A stretch of DNA of 64,000 nt, taken from the NCBI GenBank assembly GCA_035566015.1, contig DATMRS010000005.1:62001-126000 (forward strand), given 5' to 3'. Positions 8,275-16,663 of this stretch are shown piece by piece. Under the pieces are notes generated by a model. That model ran no database searches and was not told the origin of the DNA. It saw only the letters and a program-made list of their open reading frames with translations. Position 1 is the first letter of the stretch. Every line of letters begins with the position of its first letter. This stretch comes from DATMRS01 sp035566015 (GTDB taxonomy: Bacteria > Pseudomonadota > Alphaproteobacteria > Sphingomonadales > Sphingomonadaceae). A program made the position numbers and the translations under genes.

Positions 8275-9915
8275 CTAAAATATCCAAGGCCTGGCTTTGG
8301 ACAGCACGGTGCGGACCGCGGGGGCCGGATCGACGGAAAGCTCGCAGCGGTCGCCGAGGATCATGGTTGCCCGGTCCGCCGGAGAATAGGGACGCCATTC
8401 GGGAAGCTCCTGCGTGTTTGGATCGCCGCTGCGGGCGAAGGCGATCCAGGCCGCACTGCACGCTTCAGCCAGGGGATAGCGGCTGGGATCGTCGCCCAGC
8501 AGGGATTTCTCAAGGTCCACATTGTCGAACACGTAAGGAATATCGATGCTGTGCGTGGCGCCATATTTGCCGCCGAAGCGGGGGGAGGGCTTCCTGAACC
8601 AGTACATGAAGGTCGGTGCGCCGCCGCGCGCGTGGCGGCGTTCGGCGATTTCGATCGAGCCACGCCGCATCAGATGGTCGGACATGATTGCGATAAAGAG
8701 CTGGCTGGACGTCGCACCAGGCTGCTGCGCGCGATAGGCGGCAATTGCTTCCCCCGCCACCGGCCCCAGGAATGGCGCAAGCCGCGCGAGCAGGTCGCTT
8801 TCTTGCAGGGTAAAGATCGACGGGTCGCCGGGGCCGAATATCGCCGTCGCCTCGTCGGCGGTCGAACCGATCAGGACCGGAATGTCCGCCGAGAGAGCAG
8901 GGGCCGTGGGATCGAACGGGTGTTGTGCCAACGAGCGCCCGTCCACCACCGGGCCAAGGCGGAGCTGTCCCATGGCATCCTTGCCGCCGCCCGCAAGGGC
9001 GCGGACCAGATCCTCGACCGGTATCGTCTTGAGCCGACCGGCCTGTGCCGGTGCGAGGCCGAGCCGGCGGAGCACTTCGGCAGTGACTGTCCGGGCATCC
9101 TGCGGATCGATCGCGCGCACGCCGGGTCCCGACTGGATGATCGCCCTTTGAAACAGACCCTTCGCCGTGGGCATGGCGAGCAGGGTAGAGACTTTCGCCC
9201 CGCCGCCCGACTGGCCGAAGATCGTTACATTGCCGGGATCGCCGCCGAATTCGGCGATATTGGCTCGCACCCAGCGCAGCGCCGCCACAATGTCGAGCAT
9301 GCCGGCATTGCCGGAATCGGCGAATTCGTCGCCCGTGCCCAATCCGGCGAGATAGAGATAGCCGAACAGGTTGAGCCGGTGGTTGAGCGTGACCACCACA
9401 ACGTCGCCCTTGTTGCACAGGCGCGTGCCATCATAGAGGCCGGACGATCCGGAGCCGACCGTGAAGCCGCCGCCGTGGAGCCAGACCATGACCGGGCGCT
9501 TGCCCCCATCGCGCAGCGCGGGAGTCCAGACATTGAGCGCGAGGCAGTCCTCGCTCTGGATGCCGGGCCATTCATTGTTGATATGGAACAGCTCGCCCGC
9601 CTCGCCGGTGGGCGGAGGATTGTGCTGCGGGCATTCGGCCGGCCATTGCGCCGCCCGGCGCAGGCCGCTCCAGGGCCGGACAGGAAGGGGTGGGGCGAAG
9701 CGGGTTTCGTTGGTCGGGGAGCCATAGGGAATGCCCTTGAAGACATGGACCCCGGCAGAGAAAGAACCCTGCACCCGGCCGGCCCCGGTCGCGGCTTCGC
9801 TCGGGACCCAGGCATATGCCCGGTGGGGGGCAAGGCTCGCGCCAGCCAGTGCCGCCGCTCCGCCCAGTATCGTGCGGCGATCCATGCCGGTGCCGCGCCT
9901 GGAATCCTGCCGCAC
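8275..9915 (-). CDS. Type B carboxylesterase, exported
   Basis: A 546-residue type B carboxylesterase. It has the family opening (GVHVFKGIPYGSP), an oxyanion segment (WLHGGGFTVGSG), the EDCLALNVW motif and a nucleophile elbow FGQSGGGAK in which the usual Glu-Ser-Ala is Gln-Ser-Gly. The acid is probably in GSTADEATAIF and the His in YGATHSIDIPYVF. The GTG at 9915 is preceded by GAGAGGGAGGGTTCA; an internal ATG at 9885 would begin MDRRTILGG, a twin-arginine-like signal, so export by Tat is likely with either start. It points toward the DUF8021-like gene and away from the SDR-DLH gene, and is probably a single-gene unit. Confidence 0.88.
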   Translation of the reverse strand: MRQDSRRGTGMDRRTILGGAAALAGASLAPHRAYAWVPSEAATGAGRVQGSFSAGVHVFKGIPYGSPTNETRFAPPLPVRPWSGLRRAAQWPAECPQHNPPPTGEAGELFHINNEWPGIQSEDCLALNVWTPALRDGGKRPVMVWLHGGGFTVGSGSSGLYDGTRLCNKGDVVVVTLNHRLNLFGYLYLAGLGTGDEFADSGNAGMLDIVAALRWVRANIAEFGGDPGNVTIFGQSGGGAKVSTLLAMPTAKGLFQRAIIQSGPGVRAIDPQDARTVTAEVLRRLGLAPAQAGRLKTIPVEDLVRALAGGGKDAMGQLRLGPVVDGRSLAQHPFDPTAPALSADIPVLIGSTADEATAIFGPGDPSIFTLQESDLLARLAPFLGPVAGEAIAAYRAQQPGATSSQLFIAIMSDHLMRRGSIEIAERRHARGGAPTFMYWFRKPSPRFGGKYGATHSIDIPYVFDNVDLEKSLLGDDPSRYPLAEACSAAWIAFARSGDPNTQELPEWRPYSPADRATMILGDRCELSVDPAPAVRTVLSKARPWIF

Positions 9916-10179
9916 TGAACCCTCCCTCTCCCAGCGCCCTTTTTGGGAATATTAGCGAAAAGTCGTCCAGATGGAAAGTATAGCTTAAATCTTATTGGCT
10001 ATTCGCACAGGGCATTATCGGTTATTCCTGATGAGTGAGAATATAATAAGGAACCCACGCCATATCATCGTGCGTGACTATATCGGCGGATCTTCTCGCC
10101 GATGAAGGGTTCAGCACATTGCTGCCGGCAGAAGAATTGCAGTAAGATAAACCGCAGAACAAGACGATGGACGAGGACG
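9916..10179. promoter_or_regulatory. AT-rich divergent promoter region
   Basis: This stretch separates two divergent genes (esterase and SDR-DLH fusion) and is clearly richer in A+T than either. It must hold both promoters, but I cannot assign -35/-10 boxes with confidence. A weak resemblance to the half-site seen in other promoters of this region (AATCTTAT near 9988) is noted but not relied on. No RNA gene or further coding region is visible. Confidence 0.4.
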
Positions 10180-11724
10180 ATGATGGGCAGGCTTTCAGGC
10201 AAGGTCGCATTGATCACGGGCACCGCCGGCGGGCAGGGTCGCGCCGCCGCGCTGGCCTTTACGCGCGAGGGTGCGAAAGTGGTCGGCTGCGACATCAAGG
10301 CGGAGGCCGCTGAGAAGACCGTGACGCTGGTCCGCGCGGAGGGCGGCGAGATGACTTCCATGGCGCCGGTCGATCTGTCCGACGAGCAGCAGGCGACCGA
10401 CTGGGTCAACCAGGCGGCCGCGGTCTACGGCGGGGTGGATATCCTCTATAACAATGCCGCGCTTGGCCGGATCGGCCCGCTGATGGGCATGTCGACCGAC
10501 GCCTGGCACTTCACGCTGCGGCACGAACTCGACGTGATCTTCTTCGTCACCCGCGCCGCCTGGCCGCACCTGGTCGCGCGCGGCGGCGGATCGATCATCA
10601 ATACCGGCTCGATCATCGGTGAGCGCGGCAGCGACATGCCGATGGCCGCGCACGGCACCGGCAAGGCCGGGGTGATTGGGTTGACCCGGCATCTCGCGCT
10701 TGAAGGCGGCCCTCTGGGCATCCGCGCGAACTGCATCAGCCCCGGACTGATCGCTACCGAGATGTTCGAACAGTTGATGAAGGATCCGAACGACAACCTC
10801 CACAAGCAGGTCCGCACCTCGCCGCTCGGCCGGGTGGGGCGGGCGGAGGACGTCGCGCCGCTCGCGGTGTTCCTCGCCTCCGACGAATCCGGCTACATCA
10901 CGGGGGCGAATATTCCGGTCGACGGTGGACAGACGCTCGGGATCGGCATGTCGTTCGGCGAGGCGCCCCAGTTCGCGGGTCAGGTCGCTCCGATTCCCGA
11001 GGACGAGGGAGCCGAACTGTCGATCGAGACGCCCGACGGCGCCTCGCAGGCCTGGCTGTTCACCCCGCGCGAGGGCTCCGGACCGTGGCGCGGGGTGCTG
11101 CTCTACACCGACATCATGGGCGTGCGCCCGCTGTTCAAGGCGATGGCCCAACGGCTCGCCGATGCAGGCTATGCGGTGCTGCTCCCGAATCTGTTCCACC
11201 GCCTCGGCCCGCCGATCGATCCGCCGCTTTCGGTCAAGAATTCGGGCGAGTTCGGCCGGCTGCTGAGCATGGCCGGCACGCTGTCGCGCGACACGATCAT
11301 ACGCGACTCGGGCGCCTGGATCGATGCGCTGGCGCGACGGCCCGAAGTGGCTGCGGATCCGCTTGCGGTGGTCGGCTATTGCATGAGCGGCCCGATGGCG
11401 GTGTGGACCGCCGCCGCGTATCCCGACAAGATCGGGGCGGTCGCCTCTTTCCACGGCGGCCATCTGGTCACTCCGCGCCCGGACAGCCCGCACAGGCAGG
11501 TTAGCGACAGCAATGCGCGCTATTATTTCGGCTGTGCCGAGACGGATGCCTTTATGACGCCCGAGCACCAGGTGGCGCTCGGGGCGGCGCTCGATGCGGC
11601 CGGCCGTGAGTATGCGATCGAGGTCTATCCCGGCACCTATCACGGCTTCGCGATCGCCGATGCTTCCTATCATCCGGAGAGCAGCGCACTTCATTGGCAG
11701 CGGCTGGTGGAGTTCCTCGCATGA
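10180..11724 (+). CDS. SDR oxidoreductase fused to dienelactone hydrolase
   Basis: A 514-residue two-domain cytoplasmic protein. Residues 1-260 form a short-chain dehydrogenase/reductase: NAD(P)-binding TGTAGGQG, LYNNA, and C-terminal VPVDGG-like IPVDGGQ. Residues ~280-514 form a dienelactone hydrolase with Cys401 in GYCMSG, Asp456 in AETDAF and His488 in TYHGF. In the SDR half the catalytic Tyr is replaced by His158 (HGTGK, with Lys162 kept) and the catalytic Asn position appears to be Glu115, while Ser144 is kept. The tandem ATG at 10180/10183 follows GACGAGGACG. The stop overlaps the next ATG (ATGA). The fusion suggests oxidation or reduction of a hydroxy/keto intermediate coupled to lactone or enol-ester opening; this is inference. 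Confidence 0.88.
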   Translation: MMGRLSGKVALITGTAGGQGRAAALAFTREGAKVVGCDIKAEAAEKTVTLVRAEGGEMTSMAPVDLSDEQQATDWVNQAAAVYGGVDILYNNAALGRIGPLMGMSTDAWHFTLRHELDVIFFVTRAAWPHLVARGGGSIINTGSIIGERGSDMPMAAHGTGKAGVIGLTRHLALEGGPLGIRANCISPGLIATEMFEQLMKDPNDNLHKQVRTSPLGRVGRAEDVAPLAVFLASDESGYITGANIPVDGGQTLGIGMSFGEAPQFAGQVAPIPEDEGAELSIETPDGASQAWLFTPREGSGPWRGVLLYTDIMGVRPLFKAMAQRLADAGYAVLLPNLFHRLGPPIDPPLSVKNSGEFGRLLSMAGTLSRDTIIRDSGAWIDALARRPEVAADPLAVVGYCMSGPMAVWTAAAYPDKIGAVASFHGGHLVTPRPDSPHRQVSDSNARYYFGCAETDAFMTPEHQVALGAALDAAGREYAIEVYPGTYHGFAIADASYHPESSALHWQRLVEFLA

Positions 11725-12797
11725 ACAAGCTCAAGCTCGGCATCTTCGGCTCGAACCTCGACGGCGGCTTCACCGCGACCACTGCCGAGGAACGCCACAC
11801 GCTGAGCTGGCCAACGGTCGTCAAGGTCGCCAAGCTGTCGGAGCGGGCAGGGTTCGAACTCAACGTTCCGCTGGCGCGCTGGCGCGGACTTGGCGGAGTG
11901 ACCAACTACTGCGGGACCAATTATGAAGGGCTGAGCTGGGCCGCAGGGCTGGGCGCGCTTACCGAAAAGGCGACGATCTTCGCCACGGTGCACGTGCCGG
12001 TGATTCACCCGATCGTGGCGGCGAAGCAGGTCACTACCGCCGATCATATCTCGGGCGGCCGCTTCGGGCTCAACCTCGTATGTGGCTGGTTCGCGCCCGA
12101 ATTCGCGATGTTCGGCTCGCCGATGATGAGCCACGACGCGCGCTATCGCTATGCCGGCGAATGGATCGAGATCGTGAAGATGCTGTGGGCCCGCGAAGAA
12201 GAGTTCGACTTCGAGGGCGAGTTCTTCAAGATCGTGAAGGGCCAGTCGCAGCCAAAGCCGCTGACCAGGCCGCATCCGCCGATCATGCAGGCGGGTCAGT
12301 CCGACACCGGCGCGCGCTTCGCCGCCAAATATGCTGATATTGCGTTCCAGAGCGTAACCGAGGGCGAGCCGATGGAGGACATCCGCCGCCGCTTCGCCGA
12401 CCTGCGCAAGTTGGGGCGCGAGGAATTCGGGCGCGAGTTCGAGATATGGCTGTCGTGCTGGGTGATCTGCCGCCCGACCCAGGCCGAGGCAGACGCGTTC
12501 CGTGACTATGTGCTGGAGGAGAAGGGCGATCGTGCGGTGCTCGATTCGATGCCGCCGAACCTCGTCCCCCGCGGCGACAGCCCGGAGGCGCGCCTCGCGC
12601 GGCAGAAGGTGCTCGGTGGATTCGGCGGGGTCCATCTCGTCGGCACGCCCGAGCGGATCGTCGACCGGCTCAAGGAATTTTCTGAGGCCGGGGCGGACGG
12701 GATCGTGCTGACCTTCGTCAATTACGAAGAGGGGCTTGGGACCTGGATGCGCGACGTCGCGCCGCTGCTGGTGCAGGCCGGCCTGAGGGAAGGCTAG
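11721..12797 (+). CDS. LLM-class flavin-dependent oxidoreductase
   Basis: A 358-residue bacterial-luciferase-like monooxygenase that uses reduced flavin supplied by a separate reductase. Visible family features are the start KLGIFGSNLDGG, the conserved core around HISGGRFGLNLVCGWFAPEF, RYRYAGEWIEIVKMLW and the C-terminal LVGTPERIVDRLKEF. It resembles the alkanesulfonate/pyrimidine monooxygenase (SsuD/RutA) side of the family more than true luciferases. The ATG overlaps the SDR-DLH stop, so the two are translationally coupled and probably act in one pathway, for example Baeyer-Villiger-like or ring oxidation before hydrolysis. No flavin reductase is in the window. Its end overlaps the convergent ferredoxin gene by four bases. 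Confidence 0.88.
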   Translation: MNKLKLGIFGSNLDGGFTATTAEERHTLSWPTVVKVAKLSERAGFELNVPLARWRGLGGVTNYCGTNYEGLSWAAGLGALTEKATIFATVHVPVIHPIVAAKQVTTADHISGGRFGLNLVCGWFAPEFAMFGSPMMSHDARYRYAGEWIEIVKMLWAREEEFDFEGEFFKIVKGQSQPKPLTRPHPPIMQAGQSDTGARFAAKYADIAFQSVTEGEPMEDIRRRFADLRKLGREEFGREFEIWLSCWVICRPTQAEADAFRDYVLEEKGDRAVLDSMPPNLVPRGDSPEARLARQKVLGGFGGVHLVGTPERIVDRLKEFSEAGADGIVLTFVNYEEGLGTWMRDVAPLLVQAGLREG

Positions 12798-13081
12798 AGG
12801 TCGAGCACCAGCCGTTCGCTGAGCGCGCCCGAGCAGCAGATCATCATCGACTTGCCCTCGCGCTTGTCCTTCGGGCTCAGCACTGCGTCGAAATGGTCGG
12901 GAATGCCTTCAAGCACCTTCGTCTCGCAGGCGCCGCATGTCCCGCTCTCGCAATTGGATGGAGCCTTGATGCCGGCCTCCCGCACCACTTGCAGGATCGT
13001 GCGACCGGGCGGGACGACCAAGGTCAGGCCCGAGCGCGCGAGCTCGACGATGAAGCTGCCGTCCGAGGGGGGTGAGGTCAT
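12794..13081 (-). CDS. 2Fe-2S ferredoxin, stand-alone
   Basis: A 95-residue plant-type ferredoxin with the ligand pattern C-x4-C-x2-C (CESGTCGAC) and the fourth Cys ~29 residues later in MMICCS. The sequence resembles the ferredoxin domain found at the C-terminus of phthalate dioxygenase reductase/VanB, here on its own without the FMN and NADH domains. It would carry electrons to an oxygenase; the obvious candidate is the VanA-like Rieske oxygenase at 15593, as in multi-component LigX-type systems, but no ferredoxin reductase is encoded in the window. It is divergent from the flavoprotein gene, and the palindrome at 13100 lies just upstream of its start. Confidence 0.9.
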   Translation of the reverse strand: MTSPPSDGSFIVELARSGLTLVVPPGRTILQVVREAGIKAPSNCESGTCGACETKVLEGIPDHFDAVLSPKDKREGKSMMICCSGALSERLVLDL

Positions 13082-13099
13082 GCCTGCCGTCCTATCATA

Positions 13100-13117
13100 T
13101 ATCTTAGCACTAAGATA
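13100..13117. promoter_or_regulatory. Palindromic operator TATCTTAG-CA-CTAAGATA
   Basis: A perfect 8-bp inverted repeat with a 2-bp spacer, between the divergent ferredoxin (start 13081) and flavoprotein (start 13175) genes. Length and symmetry fit a dimeric winged-helix repressor such as MarR or GntR. Nearly the same site occurs at 27165-27182. The MarR gene at 14753-15319 is the nearest candidate regulator. Confidence 0.7.
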
Positions 13118-13174
13118 GATTGACTCGTTTCATGGCCAAAAATACAATCTGGGGCAAGGAATTGGGAGATCGTG

Positions 13175-14749
13175 ATGGCCGACAATCTGACGACCGACGT
13201 GCTGGTGATCGGCGGCGGCTCGGCGGCGACCCGGGCGGCGCTCGAGGCGGCGGAGGCGGGGGCCAAGGTCCTGCTGGTCGACAAAGGCGAAGTTGGCGAA
13301 AGCGGCTCCAGCCCCCACGCCCTCGTCGGCTTCAGCGTCCCGCTGCTTGACGACGCCGACAGCTCCGAACTGTTCATCGACGATTGGGTAAGCGCCAGCG
13401 GCGGCATCTGCGACCGCGACCTCGTCGCCCAATGCGCCGAGCACGGCCGCTCGCTTGCCGAGGACATGGAGAGGCGCGGGGTTCCGTTCATCGACAATCC
13501 GGACGGCAGCTGGTTCATCTCCAAGCGCGCTGGCCATTCGGTGCGCCGCACGATCATGGCCAAGGGGCTCGGCAACGGTATTCACGCTAATGCGATCGCG
13601 CCGATGCGCGAAGCGATGCTTGGTGCCGGGGTGACGCTGCAGGAAAACACCATGGTCACGCGCCTGCTGCTCGACGGCAACCGCGTGGCCGGCGCCTATG
13701 CGATCGGACCGGACGGGGAGGCGTTCACGATCAATGCCAAATCCGTGGTGCTCGCCTCGGGCGGGGTTAACCGCCTCTATACGATCCTCTGCACCGAGGT
13801 GGAGGAGCATCATTCGCGTACTACCGGGGATTCCTACGCGCTTGCCTTCCACGCCGGGGTGCCGCTGATCGACATGGAGTTCACTCAGTTCCGCGATTCT
13901 CCGCCGGCCGGACCGATCTTCGGCGCCGCCTATGTGAATGCGCTGGGCGAACGGATCATGGAAAAATACGATCCGGAGAACCTCGAATGCGCCCCGCGCT
14001 ACATGATGGCCAGAGCGGTCTACACCGAGAATTTCGAAGGCCGCGGGCCGGTGGTGTGGAACGTCGAGGAAGGCCAGATTGCCCGCTCGCGCGCGCCGGT
14101 CGGAAACTATCAGGCGGGCGAGGTCGTGCCGATCACGCTGATGTTCCAACGCCTGATGGGTGGCGCGCGGATCGACACCCAGGCCGCGACCGGGGTTGAG
14201 GGACTCTACGCGGCGGGCGAAGCCTCGGGCGGTATCCATGGGGGCGACCGCATGCAGGGCTGCGGCTTTCTCGAGACCCAGACCTTTGGCCGGATCGCCG
14301 GCCGCAGCGCGGCCGCCTATGCGAAGAACCATGCACTCGCAGCCATCGATCCGGCGAGCGTCGGGCACGAGCGCGCGCGGCTCGCCTCGGGTGCGGGCAC
14401 GGCCAATCCGGCCGAACTGTTCAAACAGGTTCACACGATCATGTGGAACCAGGCCGGTGTGGTCTCGAACTACGAGGCGCTGACCGATGCGATTGCGAAG
14501 CTGCGCGAGATCCGCCGCATCGCCGATACCGACATAGATATTTCTGACATCGTCGCGGTGGAGGATGTGCGCAATCTTGCGCTGGCCGGCGAACTGGTCG
14601 CGACCGCCAAGCTCGCGCGCGAAGAAACCCGGAGCGGTCACGGCCGGACCGATTTTCCCGAAGCCGACGATGCCTGGGTCCGCCACGTGCGGCTGGCGCG
14701 CGCGGGCGACGGCTCAATCGTGGTGGACAGCATTCCGGTCCACACCTGA
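13175..14749 (+). CDS. Fumarate-reductase/SdhA-like FAD oxidoreductase
   Basis: A 524-residue soluble flavoprotein of the succinate dehydrogenase/fumarate reductase/L-aspartate oxidase superfamily. The dinucleotide-binding motif is VLVIGGGSAATRAALEAAEAG; the second FAD motif is GLYAAGEASGGIHGGDRMQG; and the C-terminal REETRSGHGRTDFP matches the helical domain of the family. It lacks a heme or membrane domain. The family reduces or introduces activated C=C bonds, including in ring ketones, so here it may saturate or desaturate a pathway intermediate. A GTG at 13172 and an ATG at 13175 are both possible; the ATG follows GGGAGATC. Its stop is three bases from the convergent MarR gene. Confidence 0.86.
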   Translation: MADNLTTDVLVIGGGSAATRAALEAAEAGAKVLLVDKGEVGESGSSPHALVGFSVPLLDDADSSELFIDDWVSASGGICDRDLVAQCAEHGRSLAEDMERRGVPFIDNPDGSWFISKRAGHSVRRTIMAKGLGNGIHANAIAPMREAMLGAGVTLQENTMVTRLLLDGNRVAGAYAIGPDGEAFTINAKSVVLASGGVNRLYTILCTEVEEHHSRTTGDSYALAFHAGVPLIDMEFTQFRDSPPAGPIFGAAYVNALGERIMEKYDPENLECAPRYMMARAVYTENFEGRGPVVWNVEEGQIARSRAPVGNYQAGEVVPITLMFQRLMGGARIDTQAATGVEGLYAAGEASGGIHGGDRMQGCGFLETQTFGRIAGRSAAAYAKNHALAAIDPASVGHERARLASGAGTANPAELFKQVHTIMWNQAGVVSNYEALTDAIAKLREIRRIADTDIDISDIVAVEDVRNLALAGELVATAKLAREETRSGHGRTDFPEADDAWVRHVRLARAGDGSIVVDSIPVHT

Positions 14750-14752
14750 CGA

Positions 14753-15319
14753 TCAGGAGCCGAGCTTTGCCTCGATCGCGTGGAGCATCTTCTTGAGGAA
14801 GGCGTTGATCTTCGTGCGATCGGTCTGTGAGACACCGCCGAGCAAGGTCTGCTCGACCGCCGCAAACTCCTCCATCGTCGCGAGCGCGAGCGTCTTTCCG
14901 GCCGTCGTCAATTCGATCAGCACCGAGCGCTGGTCGGTTGGATGCAGCATTCGTGCGACCAACCCACGTTTTTCCAGGCGGTTGGCGATGCCGGTCAGCC
15001 CGCCCGAGGTCACGGGAACAAAGCGGGGCGCAAGGTCCGAGGGCGACCGCCGGTAAGGTGGGCCGCTGCGCAGCAGGCCGGCGAGCAGGCGGAATTCGGA
15101 ATCTGCAAGGCCGGCCTCTTTGAGTACGCCCGCTGTGCAGGCGCGCAAGCGATCATCGATCCGCGCGATGCGCGCGGCAATTGCGCGAACATCGCGATCA
15201 AGCGAGGGCAGAACGCTCGCCCATTCTTCGACCAACCGTTCTACCGCAGAATCGAGCCGATGGTCGCTCGAAGCACCGGTGCCTTCGGAGTTATCGCTCG
15301 AAGTTTTTGGTGCCTCCAT
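14753..15319 (-). CDS. MarR-family transcriptional regulator
   Basis: A 188-residue winged-helix regulator. After a ~45-residue polar N-terminal extension comes the dimerisation helix, then the recognition region (VTSGGLTGIANRLEKRGLVARM) and the wing (HPTDQRSVLIELTTAGK), the classic MarR signature. MarR proteins usually bind 16-20-bp palindromes and release them on binding aromatic or phenolic ligands. It sits between the flavoprotein gene (convergent) and the Rieske oxygenase gene (divergent). It is a good candidate to bind the 18-bp palindromes at 13100 and 27165; that link is inference. Confidence 0.9.
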   Translation of the reverse strand: MEAPKTSSDNSEGTGASSDHRLDSAVERLVEEWASVLPSLDRDVRAIAARIARIDDRLRACTAGVLKEAGLADSEFRLLAGLLRSGPPYRRSPSDLAPRFVPVTSGGLTGIANRLEKRGLVARMLHPTDQRSVLIELTTAGKTLALATMEEFAAVEQTLLGGVSQTDRTKINAFLKKMLHAIEAKLGS

Positions 15320-15592
15320 GGAAGGCGCTATCTAGCTGGCGAGCGGATGCTGTCAAATCAACTACGCTGTGTCCGACGAAATGCCTCCCTTGGTGAGGGT
15401 TCTCGATTAGGCGCCCGCCCGCAAGCGTACGCTGACACAGGCAGATGTCGTCCCTGTGGCGCTTGCCACTTCGCATGGCCATGATGGTTATGTGATAAGA
15501 TAGAAAATATAGAATTGTATAGCAAAATTCTCCGGGCTATGGGGTGTGGGTTGCTCTGCCGGGGCCTTGCCCACCGATTGAAAGTTAACGCA
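15320..15592 (+). promoter_or_regulatory. Upstream region of the Rieske oxygenase gene
   Basis: This region separates the divergent MarR and Rieske genes. Its right third is AT-rich (TAGAAAATATAGAATTG) and probably holds the oxygenase promoter. An ATAAGATA half-site at 15495-15502 matches one arm of the 13100 palindrome in seven of eight positions, but the other arm is not recognisable. No further gene is visible. Confidence 0.45.
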
Positions 15593-16663
15593 GTGCTGAA
15601 AATTCTGCAGAATGCGTGGTACGCAGCCGCTTACACGCACGAGGTCACGGACACTCCGCTCGCCCGAACCCTTGTCGGTCAAAAGGCCGTCCTGTTTCGT
15701 GATTCCTCTGGCCGAGCCGGGATGATCCTCAACCGTTGCCCCCATAGATTTGCACCGCTTTCCGCCGGCAAGGTCGTGGGGGATACTGTTCAATGTCCCT
15801 ATCACGGCCTCCGCTTCAACGCGGCCGGAGAATGCGTGCACAATCCGCACAGCAAGGATGGAGGCGGGCTGAAAGCGGCGAACATTCCTTTTTGGCCGGT
15901 CATGGAACGCTACGGCATCATCTGGTTCTGGCCTGGCGACCCCGCTGCAGCCAATCCCGATCTGCTGCCCCGGATCGCGTTCCTTGAAGATCCGGATTAT
16001 TCAATCGTGCGCGGGCTCCTGCATGTCCGCGGCCACTATGAACTGGTCGTCGACAATTTGCTGGACCTCAGTCATGCAGCCTACATACACCCTCAATTCA
16101 GCGGCGGGCGCTACACGCCCGAGCAGATTCTCGCAGCGACTGAACAGAGACTAGAGCGGCGCGAACGCTCGCTCATCAATCATCGTATGCGAAGCGGACT
16201 TGCTCCCGGGGCCGCCCATGTCGATGTGTTCGGAATGGATCCCGCCGTCCCCGTACGCAGCGATAGCACCATGACCTGGTATCCGCCTGCTATGCTCGAT
16301 TTCGCTGTCGGAGCCTGGGAGATGGACAAGGAACGCGAAAGCGGCGTCCACATTCCGCAACTGCACGTGATCACGCCGGAAACCGAATTCAGCTCTCATT
16401 ATTTTTTCGTGAATGGACGCAATCGGCGACAGGGCGATCCGGAGGTCGACCGCATGATGCTCGATTTTTTTGAACTCGCGTTTGCTGAGCAGGACGAGCC
16501 GATGATCGAAATGGTTCAACAGAACATGGGCGCGGTGAGCGATATAACTGAACTCCGCCCGATCCTGCTGCCGACCGATGCCGCCCCCGTTTCCGCGCGC
16601 CGCATACTCGCGCGGCTGATCGCAGAAGAACAGGCCGGTCAACCGCGATCCGCGCCGGTGTGA
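15593..16663 (+). CDS. VanA-like Rieske non-heme iron oxygenase, oxygenase subunit
   Basis: A 356-residue oxygenase of the vanillate O-demethylase/LigX type. The Rieske cluster ligands are C49-x-H51 (CPHR) and C68-x2-H71 (CPYH), and the mononuclear iron site is in DNLLDLSHAAYIHP (His161, His166). These enzymes typically O-demethylate or hydroxylate aromatic acids using electrons from a ferredoxin and reductase. The GTG at 15593 gives the usual family start (MLKILQNAWY); an ATG at 15539 and a TTG at 15578 are alternatives, and no start has a strong ribosome-binding site. The stop overlaps the next GTG. The ferredoxin at 12794 is a plausible partner; the reductase is missing from the window. 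Confidence 0.9.
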   Translation: MLKILQNAWYAAAYTHEVTDTPLARTLVGQKAVLFRDSSGRAGMILNRCPHRFAPLSAGKVVGDTVQCPYHGLRFNAAGECVHNPHSKDGGGLKAANIPFWPVMERYGIIWFWPGDPAAANPDLLPRIAFLEDPDYSIVRGLLHVRGHYELVVDNLLDLSHAAYIHPQFSGGRYTPEQILAATEQRLERRERSLINHRMRSGLAPGAAHVDVFGMDPAVPVRSDSTMTWYPPAMLDFAVGAWEMDKERESGVHIPQLHVITPETEFSSHYFFVNGRNRRQGDPEVDRMMLDFFELAFAEQDEPMIEMVQQNMGAVSDITELRPILLPTDAAPVSARRILARLIAEEQAGQPRSAPV

